DNA of 52,032 bases from Acinetobacter sp. ANC 4204 (GCF_002135205.1 NZ_NEFZ01000012.1:1-52032), one strand, 5' to 3'. Shown: positions 1 through 10,076, counted from the first letter of the stretch. The notes: generated from the letters alone by a model not told the origin. A program made the numbers and translations.

Positions 1-284
1 CCAGTAATCATGTTTTTAACATAATCGGCGTGGCCCGGGCAGTCTACGTGTGCGTAGTGACGAGTTGGTGAATCGTATTCTACGTGTGAAGTATTAATTG
101 TAATACCACGTGCTTTTTCTTCTGGTGCAGAGTCAATTGCAGCGTAGTCTTTCGCTTCACCACCGAATTTCTTCGCACATACAGTTGCAATTGCAGCTGT
201 TAAAGTTGTTTTACCATGGTCAACGTGACCGATTGTGCCCACGTTAACGTGTGGCTTATTACGTTCAAACTTAGCCTTAGCCAT
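1..284 (-). CDS. tuf: Elongation factor Tu, N-terminal part (cut by window edge)
   Basis: This GTPase delivers aminoacyl-tRNA to the ribosomal A site. Only about the first 94 codons are present and the gene runs off the left edge. The translation begins [20 protein letters not shown] and contains the P-loop GHVDHGKTT, the switch I region with RGITI, and the G3 motif DCPGHADY, all diagnostic of EF-Tu. The ATG at 284 is preceded on the minus strand by AAAAAGGAAGATCTC, a strong ribosome binding site. It is the last gene of the str operon (rpsL-rpsG-fusA-tuf), 93 bp after fusA. Identity is certain; only the missing C-terminal part cannot be judged. Confidence 0.97.
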   Translation of the reverse strand, partial: MAKAKFERNKPHVNVGTIGHVDHGKTTLTAAIATVCAKKFGGEAKDYAAIDSAPEEKARGITINTSHVEYDSPTRHYAHVDCPGHADYVKNMIT

Positions 285-377
285 GAGATCTTCCTTTTTA
301 AACTACTCATGCAGGATCACTGCATGAGCACTTGGTTTTTAACTATGAATTAGTTTGGGCTTATAGTAATCGAAAGA

Positions 378-2513
378 TTACTCGTCGTCACCTTTTTTAC
401 CGCCAGACTGGAATTTAGAAATGATGCCTTCAGCCACGTTACGTGGAGTTTCAGCATATTTAGCAAATTCCATAGAGTATGTTGCACGGCCTTGAGACAT
501 AGAACGCATTTGAGTCGCGTAACCAAACATCTCCGCAAGTGGAACTTCAGCTTTAATTGCTTTAGTACCGCCAGGCAAGTCATCCATACCTTGAACCATA
601 CCACGACGACGGTTTAAGTCACCCATGATATCGCCCATGTAGTCTTCTGGAGTTTCTACTTCAACTTTCATGATCGGTTCAAGCAAGATAGGATCTGCTT
701 TCATGAAACCGTCACGGAATGCGTAAGAACCTGCCATTTTGAACGATAATTCGTCCGAATCGACATCGTGGTAAGAACCGTCAAATAATGTAGCTTTAAT
801 GCCAACAACTGGGTAACCAGCAAGGACACCATTCTTCATACGCTCTTGGATACCTTTATCCACAGCACCGAAGAATTCTTTAGGAACTACACCACCAACA
901 ACTTCTTCAGCGAACTCGTAGTCTTTACCAGCATCAGGATCCATTGGCTCTAAACGTACGTATACGTGACCGAATTTACCTTTACCACCAGTTTGACGTA
1001 CGAATTTACCTTCTTGTTCAACTGACTTTTTAATCGTTTCACGGTAAGAAACCATTGGTTTACCAATGTTTGCTTCAACACCGAATTCACGTTTCATACG
1101 GTCAACAATGATGTCAAGGTGAAGCTCACCCATACCAGCAATAATTGTTTGACCTGACTCTTCGTCAGTACGAACGCGGAATGATGGATCTTCCTTAGCC
1201 AAACGACCTAAAGCAATTGACATTTTTTCTTGGTCAGCTTTAGTTTTTGGTTCAACAGCCAATGCAATTACTGGCTCTGGGAATTCCATACGCTCAAGTG
1301 TGATGACATTTTTCTCATCACAAAGTGTATCACCCGTAGTTACGTCTTTAAGACCTACACACGCAGCGATATCACCTGCACGAATTTCTTCAACGTCTTG
1401 ACGATCGTTCGCGTGCATTTGCACGATACGGCCGATACGTTCACGTTTAGATTTAACTGGGTTATAAACAGAATCACCTTGTTTAAGAACACCAGAGTAA
1501 ACACGTACGAAAGTTAAGTTACCTACGAATTTGTCGTTCATGATTTTGAACGCAAGCGCAGAGAACGGAGCTTCGTCAGATGCTTCACGAATCGCTTTAG
1601 TTTCAGCTTTGTCGTCAAGTACACCTTCAATAGCTTTAACTTCTGTAGGTGATGGTAAGAATTCAATTACTGCGTCCAACATACGTTGAACACCTTTGTT
1701 TTTGAACGCTGTACCACAAAGCATTGGTTGAATTTGACAAGCCAAAGTTTGAACACGTAGACCATTAACGATGTCTTCTTTAGAAAGATCACCTTCTTCT
1801 AGGTACTTGTCCATTAGCTCTTCAGAAGCTTCAGCAGCAGCTTCAACCATGTTTGTACGCCATTCTTCAGCAGAAGCTAGAAGTTCAGCTGGAATTTCAC
1901 CGTACTCAAACTTCATACCTTGTGAAGCTTCATCCCAAATGATCGCTTTCATTTCGATCAAGTCGATTACGCCTTGGAAGTTTTCTTCAGCGCCAACAGG
2001 AATCACTACAGGTACTGGAGACGCGCCTAAACGAGTCTTCATTTGTTCAACAACACGGAAGAAGTTTGCACCTGTACGGTCCATCTTGTTCACGAATGCT
2101 AAACGAGGTACTTGGTATTTGTTTGCTTGACGCCATACAGTTTCAGACTGAGGTTGTACACCACCTACAGCACAGTAAACCATACATGCACCATCAAGAA
2201 CACGCATAGAACGCTCAACTTCAATTGTGAAGTCAACGTGTCCCGGTGTATCAATTACGTTGATACGGTGTTCAGGGAATTGCTTAGACATACCTGACCA
2301 GAATGTAGTCGTAGCAGCAGAAGTAATGGTAATACCACGTTCTTGCTCTTGCTCCATCCAGTCCATTGTTGCTGCACCATCGTGTACTTCACCAATTTTG
2401 TGAGATACACCTGTGTAGAACAAAATACGTTCTGTAGTTGTGGTTTTACCAGCATCAATGTGCGCAGAAATACCAATGTTACGATAACGAGAAATTGGGG
2501 TTTGACGAGCCAT
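378..2513 (-). CDS. fusA: Elongation factor G
   Basis: EF-G is the GTPase that drives ribosomal translocation and, with RRF, ribosome recycling. The 711-residue protein has the usual family length. It shows G1 [11 protein letters not shown] near residue 17, G2 RGITI, G3 DTPGHVDF, G4 NKMDR, and a domain IV with the HDVDSDE region that reaches the decoding centre. An ATG four codons upstream (2525) sits directly on the AGGA, so the ATG at 2513, giving [12 protein letters not shown] as in other EF-Gs, is preferred with AGGA 12 bases before it. It follows rpsG after about 130 bp containing two stem-loops, and precedes tuf. Confidence 0.98.
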   Translation of the reverse strand: MARQTPISRYRNIGISAHIDAGKTTTTERILFYTGVSHKIGEVHDGAATMDWMEQEQERGITITSAATTTFWSGMSKQFPEHRINVIDTPGHVDFTIEVERSMRVLDGACMVYCAVGGVQPQSETVWRQANKYQVPRLAFVNKMDRTGANFFRVVEQMKTRLGASPVPVVIPVGAEENFQGVIDLIEMKAIIWDEASQGMKFEYGEIPAELLASAEEWRTNMVEAAAEASEELMDKYLEEGDLSKEDIVNGLRVQTLACQIQPMLCGTAFKNKGVQRMLDAVIEFLPSPTEVKAIEGVLDDKAETKAIREASDEAPFSALAFKIMNDKFVGNLTFVRVYSGVLKQGDSVYNPVKSKRERIGRIVQMHANDRQDVEEIRAGDIAACVGLKDVTTGDTLCDEKNVITLERMEFPEPVIALAVEPKTKADQEKMSIALGRLAKEDPSFRVRTDEESGQTIIAGMGELHLDIIVDRMKREFGVEANIGKPMVSYRETIKKSVEQEGKFVRQTGGKGKFGHVYVRLEPMDPDAGKDYEFAEEVVGGVVPKEFFGAVDKGIQERMKNGVLAGYPVVGIKATLFDGSYHDVDSDELSFKMAGSYAFRDGFMKADPILLEPIMKVEVETPEDYMGDIMGDLNRRRGMVQGMDDLPGGTKAIKAEVPLAEMFGYATQMRSMSQGRATYSMEFAKYAETPRNVAEGIISKFQSGGKKGDDE

Positions 2514-2552
2514 GATTTCTTGCATTCCTAAATTTTGTTGTTTAAAACAGGA

Positions 2553-2614
2553 CGCTTTAAGCTGGCAGACAGCTTAAAGCGATTCGATGACAGTTTGGCG
2601 TAAACCAAGCTGTC
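2553..2614 (-). promoter_or_regulatory. Two stem-loops in the rpsG-fusA spacer
   Basis: A perfect 12-bp inverted repeat (2553-2564 with 2570-2581, 5-base loop) is followed by an imperfect 10-bp one (2589-2598 with 2605-2614, one mismatch). Neither is followed by a T-run towards fusA, so they are more likely RNA processing, pausing or stability elements than terminators. Function is inferred; the repeats are directly visible. Confidence 0.5.
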
Positions 2615-2644
2615 ACCCTCCTGAATAGGGGCTGTTTTAGTCGC

Positions 2645-3115
2645 TTAGAAGCGGTAGTGAGAGAATGCTTTGTTGGCTTCAGCCATACGATGCACGTCAT
2701 CACGTTTTTTAACCGCTGCGCCTTTACCTTCAGCTGCATCAAGCAACTCACCAGCAAGACGTAAAGCCATAGTTTTTTCAGAACGCTTAGCAGCAGCATC
2801 TACTAACCAACGCATAGCTAGAGCAGTACGACGGGATGGGCGTACTTCCATAGGTACTTGATAAGTAGCACCACCAACACGGCGTGCTTTTACTTCAACC
2901 ATAGGACGAACTTTTTCAAGAGTAGTCTCGAAAAATTCAACTGGGTCTACTTTGTTTTTTTCTTGAACGCGGTCTAAAGCACCGTAAACGATACTTTCAG
3001 CAATAGATTTTTTACCATCTTGCATTACGTGGTTCATGAATTTAGCGATTGTTTGGCTGCTGAACTTAGGATCCGGAAGGATTTCACGAGCAGCAACTAC
3101 GCGACGTCTTGGCAT
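2645..3115 (-). CDS. rpsG: 30S ribosomal protein S7
   Basis: S7 nucleates assembly of the 30S head and contacts tRNA in the E site. The 156-residue length and the sequence fit S7: [18 protein letters not shown] at the N terminus, [11 protein letters not shown], the [19 protein letters not shown] hairpin, [11 protein letters not shown] and the C-terminal FSHYRF. In E. coli S7 represses translation of its own operon by binding the rpsL-rpsG spacer. Here that spacer is 177 bp, with an 8-bp stem that could play the same part. The gene is second in the str operon. Confidence 0.98.
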   Translation of the reverse strand: MPRRRVVAAREILPDPKFSSQTIAKFMNHVMQDGKKSIAESIVYGALDRVQEKNKVDPVEFFETTLEKVRPMVEVKARRVGGATYQVPMEVRPSRRTALAMRWLVDAAAKRSEKTMALRLAGELLDAAEGKGAAVKKRDDVHRMAEANKAFSHYRF

Positions 3116-3134
3116 TTTAAACTACCTATATATA

Positions 3135-3173
3135 TGACACTTCAGGTTAATCCAGCCGTAGCACAAAGTGTCA
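3135..3173 (-). promoter_or_regulatory. Stem-loop in the rpsL-rpsG spacer, candidate S7 autoregulatory site
   Basis: TGACACTT (3135-3142) and AAGTGTCA (3166-3173) form a perfect 8-bp stem closing a 23-base loop, 20 bp upstream of the rpsG start. In E. coli the equivalent spacer binds S7 to repress translation. The stem is seen; its role is inferred from position only. Confidence 0.4.
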
Positions 3174-3292
3174 TGTGCTTTCGCTGGCCTTACTACACGT
3201 CGCTTGAATTTCACAAAATTAATGCAGAAATCAGACAAGCGAGACGATAAAGGATTGCAGTTCTAGCGAACTAAGAAGTTAATCTCGAAAGA

Positions 3293-3667
3293 TTATTTCT
3301 TAGGACGTTTAGTACCGTATTTAGAACGAGACTGGTTACGATCTTTAACACCAGCACAGTCTAAAGAACCACGAACGGTATGGTAACGTACACCTGGTAA
3401 GTCTTTAACACGACCACCACGGATAAGAACAACACTGTGCTCTTGTAGGTTATGGCCTTCACCACCGATGTAGCTAGAAACTTCGAAACCAGAAGTTAAA
3501 CGCACACGGCAAACTTTACGCATTGCTGAGTTCGGTTTTTTAGGTGTAGTTGTGTAAACACGTGTACAAACACCACGACGTTGTGGACAAGCCTTCAACG
3601 CAGGAACTTTAGATTTTTCAACTAAAGTCGTACGACCCTTACGGATCAACTGATTTGTTGTTGCCAT
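3293..3667 (-). CDS. rpsL: 30S ribosomal protein S12
   Basis: S12 sits at the decoding centre and controls accuracy. The protein is 124 residues, the same length as E. coli S12, with [36 protein letters not shown] and [18 protein letters not shown]. Lys43 (PKKPNS) and Lys88 (GRVKDLPG), the residues most often altered in streptomycin-resistant mutants, are both wild type. The ATG at 3667 has GGGAG upstream (CGGGAGAATTGCCAAATG). It is the first gene of the str operon, read from the promoter at 3726-3754. Confidence 0.98.
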   Translation of the reverse strand: MATTNQLIRKGRTTLVEKSKVPALKACPQRRGVCTRVYTTTPKKPNSAMRKVCRVRLTSGFEVSSYIGGEGHNLQEHSVVLIRGGRVKDLPGVRYHTVRGSLDCAGVKDRNQSRSKYGTKRPKK

Positions 3668-3725
3668 TTGGCAATTCTCCCGTTAATAAAAAACCCAAAA
3701 AAAGACGACTTTTTGAGGGCATGCA

Positions 3726-3754
3726 ATTGTAAGCTAAGACGCAAAAATGGTCAA
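3726..3754 (-). promoter_or_regulatory. Sigma-70 promoter of the str operon
   Basis: On the minus strand TTGACC (3754-3749) and TACAAT (3731-3726) are separated by exactly 17 bp. Each box is one base from consensus. The predicted start lies near 3719, giving a leader of about 50 bases before rpsL. Confidence 0.75.
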
Positions 3755-3821
3755 CATTTCAAACTACATGTAATGCTGACTACATCAGGACTTTTACAAA
3801 TTTTCATCTATTTTAAGTAGT

Positions 3822-5276
3822 TTATTTTTTACTTGGCGCATTTCGTCTTTTTGTAACCTTTTTTTCAGTCGGCTCTACAGTAGGCTTCGCAGCAACTTTT
3901 GAAGCCGTATTGGGTTCATTTTGTACAAAAGACGCATTATTGTTTTGTGTGGTTTCTTCAACCTCATCCATAGGATATAAATCTGCAAGATCTTCTTCCA
4001 CTTGCAGGGCTGGCTGTTGCGGTGCAACAGCATCATGGGGTTCAACCATTTGATCTGCAAGCTGCTCTAGGCCTTGTTGAACGAGATCATCGGTTGGTGT
4101 TTGTGTGCCTTTGTCTGACTTCTTCTGAACTTTCACTTTAGCAATATTTTGATGACCATCCAATGCGATTTCAGTGCCCATATTTAAGCTCTCTGTTTCC
4201 GCATCTGTTGCACTGCGTTGAGTAAGCAGTCGCGGCGATGCTTTAACTAAAAGCTCAAGTGAACGCTCATAAGCGGTCAAGGCACTTAGGCTATTGTCTT
4301 TTTGCTGAATGATATACTGGCGAGCTTGTGAAAAAATCAACTGCGCCTTTTGATGTGCATCATCCACTAAGCGCCAACTATAAGCGGCACTCACACTAGC
4401 ACTGGCAATGGGTGAGAGCTTTGCTAGTTTATTGAGTAAGGATAGATTAGCAAGCGACTGCCCCCATTTCAGTTGACCATCGGCATTGGTCAACCATTTC
4501 TTCAAAGCTTCTGCATCATTGCTCGATCCCAACAACTGTTGTAACTGAGAAACATCATGGGTTTGCAAGGTACTCGAAATCGCTTTAATCGCCATCAATA
4601 AAGTTTGCTTTTCGGCAATTAAACCCAAATCAATTTGCTTAAAAATAAACTGTACGATGTCCTGATCAGACTCTTTATTTAAGTCAAAACCGTAAGAGCG
4701 CCCTACTTGATAGATCATTCGCAATGACATGACCAAAGAAGCAGGCACATCCACGGTTGAACCCACTAGACCTGTTGCCCCTGTCAATGCCCCCTGAACA
4801 ATGGCAATGATCTTATTTTGTTCCGATAATGCCTGACTAATCCGCTTAGAACGGTCAACATCTTGAGTTAACATTTCAAGATCACGCACACCCGCTTCAT
4901 CTAAAACAGCATCGACAGAACACATATTCGAACTAAATTGATTGAGCTGACCAAATAGATAATCAGCCGCTTTATCGGAAAGTTGCGGAGAAACAAAACT
5001 CGCCATACGGTTTGCTTTCGCATAATGTCGGCCTAATAACTGACGTGATACCGTCGGCAGGTGCTCACGTAAAACATGTTGCGGGCGCTCATAAGTTTTA
5101 CTTTTTGATTTTGTTTTTGGAGTCGTGGCATCTCCTGTTGGGCTATTTGTCAGTGTTGACACCGCGTCTGGAGCCACTTGGTTTAAGAGATTTAAACCTG
5201 TATGACTGAGCTTTTTAGCCACTCCAAAGGCATTTGAAAAGAAACCACTGCGCTGTTTATTGTTTGAATCCGCCAT
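3822..5276 (-). CDS. EcsC-family protein with a long charged C-terminal tail
   Basis: The central part (about residues 110-330) resembles the EcsC family: VQGALTGATGLVGSTVDVPA, SLRMIYQVGRSYGFDL and a run of Ala/Ser-rich amphipathic helices. EcsC proteins are peripheral or membrane-associated and their biochemical role is not established; in Bacillus EcsC accompanies an ABC transporter. There is no transporter gene next to this one. The first 60 residues are Ser/Asn/Thr rich, and the last 120 are low-complexity, first acidic (EEDLADLYPMDEVEE), then basic (KKVTKRRNAPSKK), probably disordered. GAGG lies 6 bases before the ATG. It is a single-gene unit downstream of no obvious partner. Confidence 0.7.
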   Translation of the reverse strand: MADSNNKQRSGFFSNAFGVAKKLSHTGLNLLNQVAPDAVSTLTNSPTGDATTPKTKSKSKTYERPQHVLREHLPTVSRQLLGRHYAKANRMASFVSPQLSDKAADYLFGQLNQFSSNMCSVDAVLDEAGVRDLEMLTQDVDRSKRISQALSEQNKIIAIVQGALTGATGLVGSTVDVPASLVMSLRMIYQVGRSYGFDLNKESDQDIVQFIFKQIDLGLIAEKQTLLMAIKAISSTLQTHDVSQLQQLLGSSNDAEALKKWLTNADGQLKWGQSLANLSLLNKLAKLSPIASASVSAAYSWRLVDDAHQKAQLIFSQARQYIIQQKDNSLSALTAYERSLELLVKASPRLLTQRSATDAETESLNMGTEIALDGHQNIAKVKVQKKSDKGTQTPTDDLVQQGLEQLADQMVEPHDAVAPQQPALQVEEDLADLYPMDEVEETTQNNNASFVQNEPNTASKVAAKPTVEPTEKKVTKRRNAPSKK

Positions 5277-5554
5277 TCCTTACCTCGTGCTTTATAATCT
5301 TTCATTTCTAGCTAAATACTAGGTGTAGTACGCATTTATCTCAATAACAATATGTGTCTTTTAGTAAAGTTGAAATGTGCTTTGCTTGATTTTAAGACAA
5401 GCTAAATTGGCATAGGATTTGCCATAAGAATTAAAAATTCTTTCTGCTATTATGATCTGCATTGAAAACATAAGAGTTGCAATTGGCTTAGAAATAAATT
5501 GTTGATTCATCTCTAAGCGCAACTCGGTAAAACCACCATATAAGGGATCTGTAA

Positions 5555-6784
5555 ATGAAACGTGTAGTAATCACTGGCATGGGGATCAACTCATGTATCG
5601 GTAATACTTTGGAAGAAGTTACTCATGCATTACAAAACGGGATTTCTGGGACACGTTTTAACCCAACCTATGCTGAACTCAATTTTAAAAGTCATATCAG
5701 TGCTGCTGCTGAACAAGACTTTGATGGTATCGACCGTAAGCTAAAACGCTTTATGGGTGTTTGTGCTATGTATGCATATAACGCTGCGGTTGCTGCGGTT
5801 GAAAATGCAGGCTTAACAGCCGAGCAAATTGGTGGCAATCCACGCTATGGTATCGCAGGCGGTTCAGGTGGTGGTTCAACTGCATCTGTAGTTGAAATGA
5901 AAGAATTGTTAGACACCAAAGGCGCACGTAAAGTTGGTCCGTTCTTCGTACCACGTAATATGTCGAACACAATTACAGCAAACGTTGGTGTTGCTTTTAA
6001 AATGCAAGGTGTTGCACACACCATTACCAGCGCATGTGCAACCTCTGCTGATGCAATTGGTTATGCCTACAACCTGATTCAACTCGGCAAACAAGACTTA
6101 ATGCTTGCAGGTGGCGGTGAGGAAGATCACTGGTCTCAAAGCTTGTTGTTTGATGCCATGGGTGCACTGTGCTCAAAGTACAATGACACACCAGAAACAG
6201 CGTCTCGTCCTTATTCTGCTGACCGTGACGGCTTCGTGATTGCTGGCGGTGGCGGTTTTGTGGTGCTTGAGTCTTTAGAGCATGCGCAAGCACGTGGCGC
6301 CAACATTTTGGCTGAAGTCGTAGGTTATGCTGCAAACTCTGACGGTGCAGACATGGTTGCACCATCAGGTGAAGGTGCGACACGTTGTGTACTGATGGCA
6401 CTTGAAGAAGCAAAACAGCACGGCGTCGACAAAATTGACTATGTGAATACGCATGGGACATCAACGCCTGCTGGTGATGTGACTGAGTTAAAAGCAATGG
6501 AACGTGCATTTGGCGAAGGTCAAGTTCCTCCACTGAGCTCAACTAAGTCAATGACAGGTCATAGCTTAGGTGCAGCAGGCGTACAAGAAGCGATCTACTC
6601 TGTCCTAATGATGCAAAATGACTTTATTGCACCCAACATCAACGTGACTGAACTGGATGAAGGCGCAAAACCATTTGATATCGTGCTTGAAAAACGTGAC
6701 GCAAAATTGAATACTGTGATGAGTAACAGTTTCGGTTTTGGCGGCGTAAATGCATGTCTCATTTTCAAAAAATGGGAAGGCTAA
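5555..6784 (+). CDS. fabB: Beta-ketoacyl-ACP synthase I
   Basis: This condensing enzyme elongates acyl-ACP and supports unsaturated fatty acid synthesis. The 409-residue protein has the Cys-His-His triad: Cys161 in TSACATSADA, His300 in NTHGTSTPAGD and His336 in SMTGHSLGAAG, with Lys331 just before it. The C-terminal GFGGVNACLIF glycine loop is present. The length and KSMTGHS sequence favour FabB over FabF. The ATG at 5555 has AAGGGATCTGTAA upstream. hemJ follows after 23 bp and probably shares the transcript, which ends at a strong terminator at 7273-7303. Confidence 0.93.
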   Translation: MKRVVITGMGINSCIGNTLEEVTHALQNGISGTRFNPTYAELNFKSHISAAAEQDFDGIDRKLKRFMGVCAMYAYNAAVAAVENAGLTAEQIGGNPRYGIAGGSGGGSTASVVEMKELLDTKGARKVGPFFVPRNMSNTITANVGVAFKMQGVAHTITSACATSADAIGYAYNLIQLGKQDLMLAGGGEEDHWSQSLLFDAMGALCSKYNDTPETASRPYSADRDGFVIAGGGGFVVLESLEHAQARGANILAEVVGYAANSDGADMVAPSGEGATRCVLMALEEAKQHGVDKIDYVNTHGTSTPAGDVTELKAMERAFGEGQVPPLSSTKSMTGHSLGAAGVQEAIYSVLMMQNDFIAPNINVTELDEGAKPFDIVLEKRDAKLNTVMSNSFGFGGVNACLIFKKWEG

Positions 6785-6807
6785 GCCGCCCATTTTAGGG
6801 TGACTTG

Positions 6808-7260
6808 ATGGATGCTCCTTCTGATGCTTTCTTGTGGGTAAAAGCATTACATATTATTGCCGTGGTGTGTTGGTTTGCTGCATTATTCTACTTACCACGG
6901 CTCTATGTTTACCATGCCATGAGTGATGATGCAGTCAGTCATCAACGTTTCGAGGTTATGGAACGTAAGTTATACCGTGGCATTATGTGGCCGTCGATGA
7001 TTGCAACACTGATCACGGCACATTTCTTGGTCGATTGGGGTGATGCAACACGCCACTATCATGAAGCCCTGTGGTTCTACCTCAAAGTCGGTTTGGTTGG
7101 ACTGTTGGTGATTTACCACTTTGTTTGCGGTTATTACCGTAAGAAATTGATTGGTCATGCACACTACAAGTCACACAAATTTTGGCGCTTCTTTAATGAA
7201 ATGCCGACCCTCATTTTATTTGCTGTGGTGATTTTAGTCGTGGTTAAACCGACATTTTAA
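6808..7260 (+). CDS. hemJ: Protoporphyrinogen IX oxidase, HemJ type
   Basis: HemJ oxidises protoporphyrinogen IX to protoporphyrin IX in the inner membrane, the penultimate step of haem synthesis; this family was shown to serve Acinetobacter, which lacks HemG and HemY. The 150-residue protein has four hydrophobic segments. The conserved His (His15 in KALHIIAVVCWFAALFYLPR) and the conserved Lys in FYLKVGLVGLL are present, as are RLYVYH and the C-terminal RFFNEMPTLILF. The ATG at 6808 is chosen over the TTG one codon upstream because AGGG lies 7 bases before it. It sits directly behind fabB. Confidence 0.9.
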   Translation: MDAPSDAFLWVKALHIIAVVCWFAALFYLPRLYVYHAMSDDAVSHQRFEVMERKLYRGIMWPSMIATLITAHFLVDWGDATRHYHEALWFYLKVGLVGLLVIYHFVCGYYRKKLIGHAHYKSHKFWRFFNEMPTLILFAVVILVVVKPTF

Positions 7261-7272
7261 AATCCCACAGTT

Positions 7273-7303
7273 AAAAAGTCCCGATTGATTCGGGGCTTTT
7301 TAA
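7273..7303. terminator. Bidirectional rho-independent terminator between hemJ and the acyltransferase gene
   Basis: AAAAAGTCCCGATTGATTCG is followed by the complementary arm ending GGGGCTTTTT. Runs of A and T flank both sides, so it can stop transcription of hemJ (+) and of the converging acyltransferase gene (-). Confidence 0.85.
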
Positions 7304-7340
7304 TGTCTGTAAAAATCAACAGTACAACTCAAGATCCACG

Positions 7341-8447
7341 CTATGACCGTATCCCAAATTGACGAATCTTCAAATTGAGCGGGGTCGAATAATATTTCTC
7401 AATCGCCCAACTCAAAATAAACACCGCGATAAAATAAACAGGCAACAACATCAGCTTTTCAGCCGCTAAAGTGTCTTTTGGGAAATACACCACTTTCATT
7501 AAGCCAAGAATAATCAAATGAAACAGATACATTTCATAGCTACGCTGCCCAATCCAGACCAAACTCCGTGCCGTGTGTGAAACAGGTTTAGCTTTCGGCT
7601 CTTGAGTAAAGCAAAATATGAGTAATGCCGTCAGTAACGCAAATACGCTGATGCCCCAAGTACTCACCTCTTTGATGGGTGCATAAAAATATAAAGCGGT
7701 CATTAGAAACGCTGTTACTGCAACAATCATTTTTTGATTATAAATAGTTCCCTTGAAATACTGTGCATACATTGCGGTGAGGCAGCCAATGGCAATTCCA
7801 TCAAAGCTAGAGAAATAGTGATATAGATAAGCCCCACTTTCCTCTCCAAAATGCAGGGCACGAAAATACGGTGCATACGCGATGACGGCGAGCAGCAAAA
7901 CAATAAAGCCTTTGCCCCGACCAAGCCCTAAACACAGGACAGGAAAGGCTAAATAGAAGACTTCTTCAACCGATAAAGACCACAATACGCCCAAAGCATA
8001 GTTCACCCAACCGTATTCAATAATCAGTAGATTCATCCAGAAACTCAAAGCTGAAAGAACAGTCACAGCATAGGACACCTCTACGCCATTGGGCGACTGA
8101 TTGATAAAGGGTTGTAATCCTAAACTTCCGAGCACACTAACCATCGCGACCAATAACACCAGACACGGCATAATTCGGGCAATACGACGGATATAAAAAT
8201 CTTTCAGTTTAATCTGCGCCAAAGAACCACTGCGCTGTAAAGTATGCTGGGTAATCAAAAAACCCGAAATGACAAAAAATATGGTCACACCATAGTTGCC
8301 ATTTCTTGCAATCAAAGTACTTAAGCTCTCGCCCCCAATGGGAATGCCGAGAACCGTATCGTGTAATTTATACGGAATATTGAAATGGTGAATCAGCACC
8401 AACAGGATGGACACGCCACGCAGGATGTCAATTTTATAATTACGCAT
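7341..8447 (-). CDS. Acyltransferase 3 (OafA/YrhL-type) integral membrane protein
   Basis: This 368-residue protein carries about ten membrane segments and acyltransferase-3 marks: RGVSILLVLIHHFN at the N terminus with the conserved His, YGVTIFFVISGFLITQ, RRIARIMPCL and LWSLSVEEVFYLAFP. Members O-acylate cell-surface sugars such as LPS, capsule or exopolysaccharide using a cytoplasmic acyl donor. The substrate cannot be told here, because no glycosyltransferase cluster adjoins it. It has no C-terminal SGNH domain. It is a single-gene unit bounded by terminators on both sides. Confidence 0.85.
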   Translation of the reverse strand: MRNYKIDILRGVSILLVLIHHFNIPYKLHDTVLGIPIGGESLSTLIARNGNYGVTIFFVISGFLITQHTLQRSGSLAQIKLKDFYIRRIARIMPCLVLLVAMVSVLGSLGLQPFINQSPNGVEVSYAVTVLSALSFWMNLLIIEYGWVNYALGVLWSLSVEEVFYLAFPVLCLGLGRGKGFIVLLLAVIAYAPYFRALHFGEESGAYLYHYFSSFDGIAIGCLTAMYAQYFKGTIYNQKMIVAVTAFLMTALYFYAPIKEVSTWGISVFALLTALLIFCFTQEPKAKPVSHTARSLVWIGQRSYEMYLFHLIILGLMKVVYFPKDTLAAEKLMLLPVYFIAVFILSWAIEKYYSTPLNLKIRQFGIRS

Positions 8448-8572
8448 AAATCATTGTTAAAATTTTAAAGTGCTTCATTAAAAGTGAAACCATCAGATTT
8501 AAATAGCTTTTATATATAAAATCATACAATGATCCAACACTGAATTAGAACCCATTGATTCAGCTTAAGCAA

Positions 8573-8604
8573 AAAGAAAGCCCTGCTTATGCAGGGCTTT
8601 CTTT
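8573..8604. terminator. Rho-independent terminator after the permease gene
   Basis: A perfect 14-bp stem AAAGAAAGCCCTGC with a TTAT loop and its complement ends in a T-rich arm on either strand. It lies 30 bp past the permease stop codon and ends the dad operon transcript. Confidence 0.85.
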
Positions 8605-8633
8605 CAAACATCACGAGTACAGAATGAATTTAC

Positions 8634-10076
8634 TTAGTTATCCAGTTGCTGTTCTAACAGACGTTTTTTCATACGTGGCTTGTACAGCAGTTGATAGGTC
8701 ACGGCTAAAATAATCACCCATAACGGACTGATCATCAATGCGCGAAGGGTATCCGCCTCTAAACTCAAAATAACCAACGTGAAGAATAAGAAGATTAAGA
8801 CCACATAAGACATCCAAACACCGCCCGGCATTTTAAAGGTCGACTTTGCATGTAGCTCAGGACGCAATTTACGGTAGCGGATATAGCACACCATAATAAT
8901 GCTCCAAATACTGATAAACAGAATCACACACAATGAGCTGGCTAATGTAAAGGCTTCAACGGTGTTTGGTACAAAATACTGTAGCGCCGCACCTGCCATG
9001 ATAAAGGCACATGAGAAGAATAGGCCTTTTGCTGGTACAGCACGTTTTGACAGACGCGCTAGGCTCTGTGGTGCTTGCCCTTCTCTTGCCAAACCAAACA
9101 GCATCCGTGATGTAGAGAACACACCACTATTCATGGAAGACATCACTGAAGACAGTACCACCAAGTTCATAATGATGGCTGAAGTTGGGATACCCGCATG
9201 TAAAAATAGTGAAACGAATGGGCTTTGATCCGCAGGAATTTGATTCCATGGTGTCACCGACATCACGACAAATAGCGACAACACATAGAATAAAATAATA
9301 CGGGTTGGAATCGCATTCACTGCTTTCGGTAAGTTCTTTTCAGGATCTTTGGTTTCAGCAGCCATGGTTCCAATCAGCTCTACACCGACAAAGGCAAAGA
9401 GTGCTATTTGGAAGCCTGCTAAAAAGCCACTACCGCCTTGAGGGAACATCCCACCATGCGACCAAACATGACTGAAGCTTGCAACTGAACCGCCCGGTGC
9501 TTGGAAATGGCTAAACACCATAAAGCCACCAATCACGATCAACCCTAAAATGGCTAAAATTTTGATTAAAGCAAACCAAAATTCAATTTCGCCAAAAAGT
9601 TTCACGGTCAGCAAATTTAGCCCAAGGACAAACAGCACACAGCCGACACTGATTAAAGCCTGTCCCATAGGCGTAAAGGTCATATCTGGCGGGAGCCAAA
9701 AGCCAAGATAGTTAATAATGGCTGCCAAGTCCGCAATACCGACCAAGACCCAACCGAGCCAATAGGACCAACCGATATAGTAACCCGCACCCGGCCCAAT
9801 CAGATCATGAGCCATGTCGATAAACGACTTATAGTGCAAATTGGACAATAGAATTTCGCCCAATGCACGCATTAGGAAGAAGAACATGGTCCCGATAATC
9901 ATATAAATGATCAGAATAGAAGGACCAGCAAGAGAGATAGTTTTGCCCGAACCCATAAATAGGCCCGTCCCAATCGCGCCACCAATGGCAATCAATTGCA
10001 GGTGGCGGTTAGATAATTTCCGTTGTAATTCATGCGATGATGCATTTGCACCGTCAGCTTGTGGTGTGGTCGTCAT
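8634..10076 (-). CDS. cycA: Amino-acid permease, probable D-alanine/D-serine/glycine importer
   Basis: This 480-residue member of the APC superfamily amino-acid transporter family has 12 predicted membrane segments. The N-terminal signature is present (LSNRHLQLIAIGGAIGTGLF followed by MGSGKTISLAGPS), as are GWSYWLGWVLVGIADLAAII and the FVGVELIGTMAAETKDPEKN loop. The sequence is closest in my recollection to CycA, the proton symporter for D-Ala, D-Ser and Gly. Placement after dadA, alr and ridA supports D-alanine uptake. It is the last gene of the dad operon, about 140 bp beyond ridA. Substrate assignment is inferred; permease identity is firm. Confidence 0.85.
   Translation of the reverse strand: MTTTPQADGANASSHELQRKLSNRHLQLIAIGGAIGTGLFMGSGKTISLAGPSILIIYMIIGTMFFFLMRALGEILLSNLHYKSFIDMAHDLIGPGAGYYIGWSYWLGWVLVGIADLAAIINYLGFWLPPDMTFTPMGQALISVGCVLFVLGLNLLTVKLFGEIEFWFALIKILAILGLIVIGGFMVFSHFQAPGGSVASFSHVWSHGGMFPQGGSGFLAGFQIALFAFVGVELIGTMAAETKDPEKNLPKAVNAIPTRIILFYVLSLFVVMSVTPWNQIPADQSPFVSLFLHAGIPTSAIIMNLVVLSSVMSSMNSGVFSTSRMLFGLAREGQAPQSLARLSKRAVPAKGLFFSCAFIMAGAALQYFVPNTVEAFTLASSLCVILFISIWSIIMVCYIRYRKLRPELHAKSTFKMPGGVWMSYVVLIFLFFTLVILSLEADTLRALMISPLWVIILAVTYQLLYKPRMKKRLLEQQLDN

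Noticed and set aside
6024..6542. 172-codon open frame on the minus strand
   Set aside because: Antisense shadow of fabB, with no family features and an unusual composition.
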